Below, one piece after another: positions 61,087 to 64,000 of a DNA stretch of 64,000 bases. The stretch is taken from positions 6,400,001-6,464,000 of the forward strand of contig NZ_LN831790.1 of the NCBI RefSeq assembly GCF_001013905.1, read 5' to 3'. Within the stretch, counting starts at the first letter, position 1; each line of letters starts with the position of its first letter. Under the pieces are notes generated by a model that saw only the letters and a list, made by a program, of their open reading frames with translations, searched no databases and had not been told where the DNA came from. Position numbers and translations under genes: made by a program. This DNA comes from Streptomyces leeuwenhoekii (lineage in GTDB: Bacteria; Actinomycetota; Actinomycetes; Streptomycetales; Streptomycetaceae).

Positions 61087-63599
61087 TGCGGGTCCCGCTT
61101 TCTTGGCTGCGGGAGTACGTCGACCTGCCGGCCACCGAGACCGGCCGTGACGTACAGGCCAAGCTCATTTCGGCCGGTCTGGAGGTCGAGACCGTCGAGC
61201 AGCTCGGCGCCGACCTCAAGGGTCCCCTGGTCGTCGGCCAGGTGCTCACCATCGAGGAGCTGGAGGGCTTCAAGAAGCCGATCCGCTTCTGCACCGTCGA
61301 CGTCGGCCAGGCCAACGGCACCGGCGAGCCGCAGGAGATCGTCTGCGGCGCCCGCAACTTCTCCGTCGGCGACAAGGTCGTCGTCGTCCTGCCGGGCGCG
61401 GTGCTGCCCGGCGGCTTCGAGATCGCCGCGCGCAAGACCTACGGCAAGGTCTCGCACGGCATGATCTGCTCCAGCGACGAGCTCGGCATGGGCGACGACG
61501 GCACCAAGGGCATCATCGTGCTGCCGCCGGAGACCGAGGTCGGCCGGGACGCCATCGAGCTGCTGGAACTGGTCGACGAGGTCCTCGACATCGCCGTCAC
61601 GCCCGACCGCGGCTACTGCCTGTCGATCCGCGGCGTCGCCCGCGAGGCCGCCATCGCCTACGGCCTGCCGCTGCGCGACCCGGCCCTGCTCGACGTCCCC
61701 GCCCCGAACGCCTTCGGCTACCCGGTGCGGATCGCCGACCCGATGGGCTGCGACCGCTTCACCGCCCGCACGGTGACCGGCCTGAGCCCCGAGGCGCGCT
61801 CCCCGATCTGGCTCCAGCGCCGCCTGCAGAAGGTCGGCATGCGCCCGATCTCGCTCGCCGTCGACGTCACCAACTACGTGATGATGGAGCTGGGCCAGCC
61901 GCTGCACGCCTACGACCGCAATCTGGTCCAGGGCGCGATCGGCGTGCGCCGCGCCGAGCCGGGCGAGAAGATCACCACCCTCGACGGCGTCACCCGCACC
62001 CTCGACGCCGAGGACCTGGTCATCACCGACGAGCGCGGCCCGATCGGCCTCGCCGGCGTCATGGGCGGCGCCAACACCGAGATCGCCGACCACGACGACC
62101 CGCACAACGCGACGACGGACGTGGTCATCGAGGCCGCCCACTTCGACGCGGTGTCCGTCGCCCGCACGGCCCGCCGCCACAAGCTGTCCTCCGAAGCGTC
62201 CCGCCGCTTCGAGCGCGGCGTCGACCCGCAGGCCGCCGCCGCTGCCGCGCAGCGCACCGTCGACCTGCTGGTGCTGCTCGCGGGCGGCACCGCCGAGGCC
62301 GGCGTCACCGAGGTCATCGCCCCGTCCGCGCCGCGCACCATCACCATCCCGGCCGACCACCCGGACAAGGTCGCGGGCGTCGCCTACGGCCGGGAGACCG
62401 TCGTACGGCGGCTCCAGGAGATCGGCTGCGACGTGTACGGGCAGGACGAGCTGATCGTCACCGTCCCGTCCTGGCGCCCCGACCTGACCGACCCCAACGA
62501 CCTGGCCGAAGAGGTCATCCGCCTGGAGGGCTACGAGAACCTGCCCTCCACGCTGCCCAAGCCGCCGGCCGGCCGCGGGCTGACGCGACGCCAGCGGCTG
62601 CACCGCCGCGTCGGCCGCGCCCTGGCCGGGGCCGGGTACGTCGAGGCGCCGAACTACCCCTTCGTCAGCGAGCAGGTCTTCGACCAGCTCGGCCTGGCCG
62701 CCGACGACCCGCTCCGCCGCGTCGTCAAGCTGGTCAACCCGCTCAGCGACGAGGAGCCCGCGCTGCGCACCTCGCTGCTGCCGGGCCTGCTCGGCGCCCT
62801 GCGCCGCAACGACGGCCGGGGCAGCCACGACCTCGCCCTGTTCGAGACCGGCCTGGTCTTCCACCCGCGCGAGGAGCAGCGCGCCGCCGTCCGGCTCCCG
62901 GTCGACCGGCGCCCGACCGACGAGGAACTCGCCGGGCTGGACGCCGCGCTGCCGGACCAGCCGCGCCATGTCGCCGTCGTCCTCGCCGGCGCCCGCGAGC
63001 AGGCCGGCTGGTGGGGCAAGGGCCGCCCGGCCGACTGGGCCGACGCGGTCGAGGCCGCCCGGACCGTCGCCCGCGAGGCCGGCGCCGAGCTGATCGTCCG
63101 CAAGGGCCAGTACGGGCCCTGGCACCCCGGCCGCTGCGCCGAGCTCGCGGTCGCCGTCGACGGCACCGAGCGGGTCGTCGGTCACGCCGGTGAGCTGCAC
63201 CCGCGGGTCCTCAAGGCGCTGGGCCTGCCCGCGCGCACCTGCGCGATGGAGCTGGACCTGGACGCCGTCGAGCGGTCCGGCGACGCCCTGCCGCAGGCCC
63301 CCGGCATCTCCGCCTTCCCGGTCGCCACGCAGGACGTCGCCCTGGTCGTCGACGCGTTCGTGCCGGCGGCGGAGGTCGAGGCGGCGCTGCGCGAGGGCGC
63401 CGGCGAACTGCTGGAGTCCATCCGGCTGTTCGACGTCTACGAGAACGCCGACCAGCTCGGTGAGGGGCGCAAGTCCCTGGCGTACGCGCTGCGGTTCCGC
63501 GCCGCGGACCGCACGCTGACCGTCGACGAGGCGTCGGCGGCCCGGGACGCCGCGGTCGCCCTGGCGGGCGAGCGCACCGGCGCCGAGCTGCGGAGTTAG
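61086..63599 (+). CDS. pheT: Phenylalanyl-tRNA synthetase beta subunit
   Basis: An 837-residue subunit with the usual order: B1 and tRNA-binding OB domain (about 40-155, with the [19 protein letters not shown] region), the B3/B4 editing domains (about 215-400), the B5 DNA-binding-like domain (about 405-475), the catalytic-like domain (about 480-690) and the C-terminal ferredoxin-like anticodon-binding domain (about 745-837). The editing domain hydrolyses mischarged Tyr-tRNA. The length is normal. It is translationally coupled to pheS, and a palindromic hairpin follows. Confidence 0.97.
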
Positions 63600-63604
63600 C
63601 CGAC

Positions 63605-63632
63605 CGGGGAGCGCGCCGCGGCGCGCTCCCCG
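63605..63632 (+). terminator. Terminator of pheST
   Basis: CGGGGAGCGCGC (63605-63616) pairs with GCGCGCTCCCCG (63621-63632), 5 bases after the pheT stop. The centre is itself palindromic. Confidence 0.7.
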
Positions 63633-63657
63633 TACCCCTCGGGAGCGTGACAGCCAC

Positions 63658-63675
63658 CTCACTCGATCGAGTGAG
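63658..63675. promoter_or_regulatory. 18-base perfect palindrome
   Basis: CTCACTCGATCGAGTGAG has no spacer, so as DNA it is fully symmetric. It lies between pheT and the rightmost gene. An operator is a possibility, but I know of no matching consensus. Confidence 0.4.
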
Positions 63676-63720
63676 ATCCCCGGGTGATCCGGCCCTTTCG
63701 GGCCATACGGTCGACAGAAT

Positions 63721-63746
63721 CGGACCGGCCTTTCGAGGCCGGTCCG
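63721..63746 (+). terminator. Second hairpin after pheT
   Basis: Ten-base perfect arms (63721-63730 and 63737-63746) with the loop TTTCGA, then GTCTGT. It lies 36 bases before the next ATG and could be a terminator or a leader structure. Confidence 0.5.
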
Positions 63747-63782
63747 TCTGTGCTGTCAGGGCCTACTTGGGGGGCCATCGGC

Positions 63783-64000
63783 ATGATCCGCATCAGGGCT
63801 GGGGTCCCCCGCAGGACAGGGCGGTCCCGGACGAACCACCCGGCGCCCGCCCCCAGGACGGGCCCCGGGGACCTGCGCCAGGCCGTCAGGAGAGCCCTCC
63901 AGCGGGCAGCGCGCCAGGCGGAAGGGCCACCACTGCGCCGGGTGCGCGGCCTCGGCCTCCCCGTGGCCTGGGGCACCGTGGCCGTCACCTACCGGCTGAC
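63783..64000 (+). CDS. Unrecognised protein, N-terminal part (runs off the window)
   Basis: An ATG-started frame stays open to the right edge. The visible 72 residues are Arg/Pro-rich and then turn more hydrophobic (RGLGLPVAWGTVAVTYRL), which could be the approach to a first membrane helix. GGGGGG lies 7 bases before the ATG as a weak ribosome-binding site. I do not recognise the family, and the call rests on frame and composition only. Confidence 0.4.
   Translation, partial: MIRIRAGVPRRTGRSRTNHPAPAPRTGPGDLRQAVRRALQRAARQAEGPPLRRVRGLGLPVAWGTVAVTYRL

Overview
The window is a piece of a Streptomyces (or very close actinomycete) chromosome. The evidence is a very high G+C content with strong third-position G/C bias, many GTG starts, a complete Pup-proteasome locus, a conservon (cvnA-E), TatA/TatC beside pafBC, and a gene order that I recall from around SCO1594-SCO1655 of S. 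coelicolor, here in inverted orientation. It is mostly conserved core. I see no insertion sequence, prophage, CRISPR array, tRNA or rRNA.

Layout. 1-2.8 kb: two tandem paralogous family-5 (peptide-type) substrate-binding proteins, the first cut by the window edge. 2.9-8.6 kb: a NarL-type response regulator, a RecB-like Fe-S nuclease, a site-2-type membrane protease with CBS domains, TrmI, a small exported protein and a ferredoxin. 8.8-24.8 kb: the Pup-proteasome system (arc, dop, pup, prcB, prcA; then a LacI regulator/MFS pair; then pafA), two FKBP prolyl isomerases, pafB-pafC, two small proteins, tatA and tatC. 25-33 kb: a HelY/Mtr4-like helicase and the conservon cvnA-B-C-D-E, whose P450 lacks the ExxR motif as in the CYP157 family. 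33-36.8 kb: an RluA-type pseudouridine synthase, a GNAT acetyltransferase, a siderophore-interacting flavoprotein under a palindromic iron-box-like site, and a PolA-type 5'-3' exonuclease. 36.9-40.6 kb: a betaine-type ABC transporter whose second gene fuses the permease to two tandem binding domains. 41-44.6 kb: an XRE-cupin regulator coupled to a signal-less BtuF-like protein, a TDT/TehA-type transporter, and a divergent LysR regulator.

44.6-49.8 kb: a gamma-glutamylation type amine-utilisation locus (amidotransferase, FadR-type regulator, glnA4-like synthetase, aldehyde dehydrogenase, SDR) matching the ethanolamine route described for S. coelicolor GlnA4/EpuRI. 49.8-55.8 kb: a fold-type III PLP enzyme, a long Pro-rich repeat membrane protein coupled to a mycosin-like subtilase, an SseB-family protein and a DUF1844 protein. 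56-63.6 kb: infC-rpmI-rplT (infC with an ATC start and structured leaders), a SpoU-type RNA methyltransferase, a PAS histidine kinase, and pheS-pheT. A partial gene runs off the right edge.

How the genes work together. Arc unfolds Pup-tagged proteins into the PrcAB chamber. Dop deamidates Pup (it ends in Gln) and removes it, and PafA ligates it. PafBC is the WYL-type transcription activator normally encoded beside this system. The conservon encodes a membrane-associated sensor/G-protein-like complex with a P450. The most interesting items are the duplicated binding domain in the betaine transporter, the repeat protein/mycosin pair, the palindrome over the start of the amine-pathway regulator, several -10 elements placed for leaderless transcription (pafA, trmI and others), and an unexplained repeat array after prcA. 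I did not find a system that I can defend as wholly undescribed.
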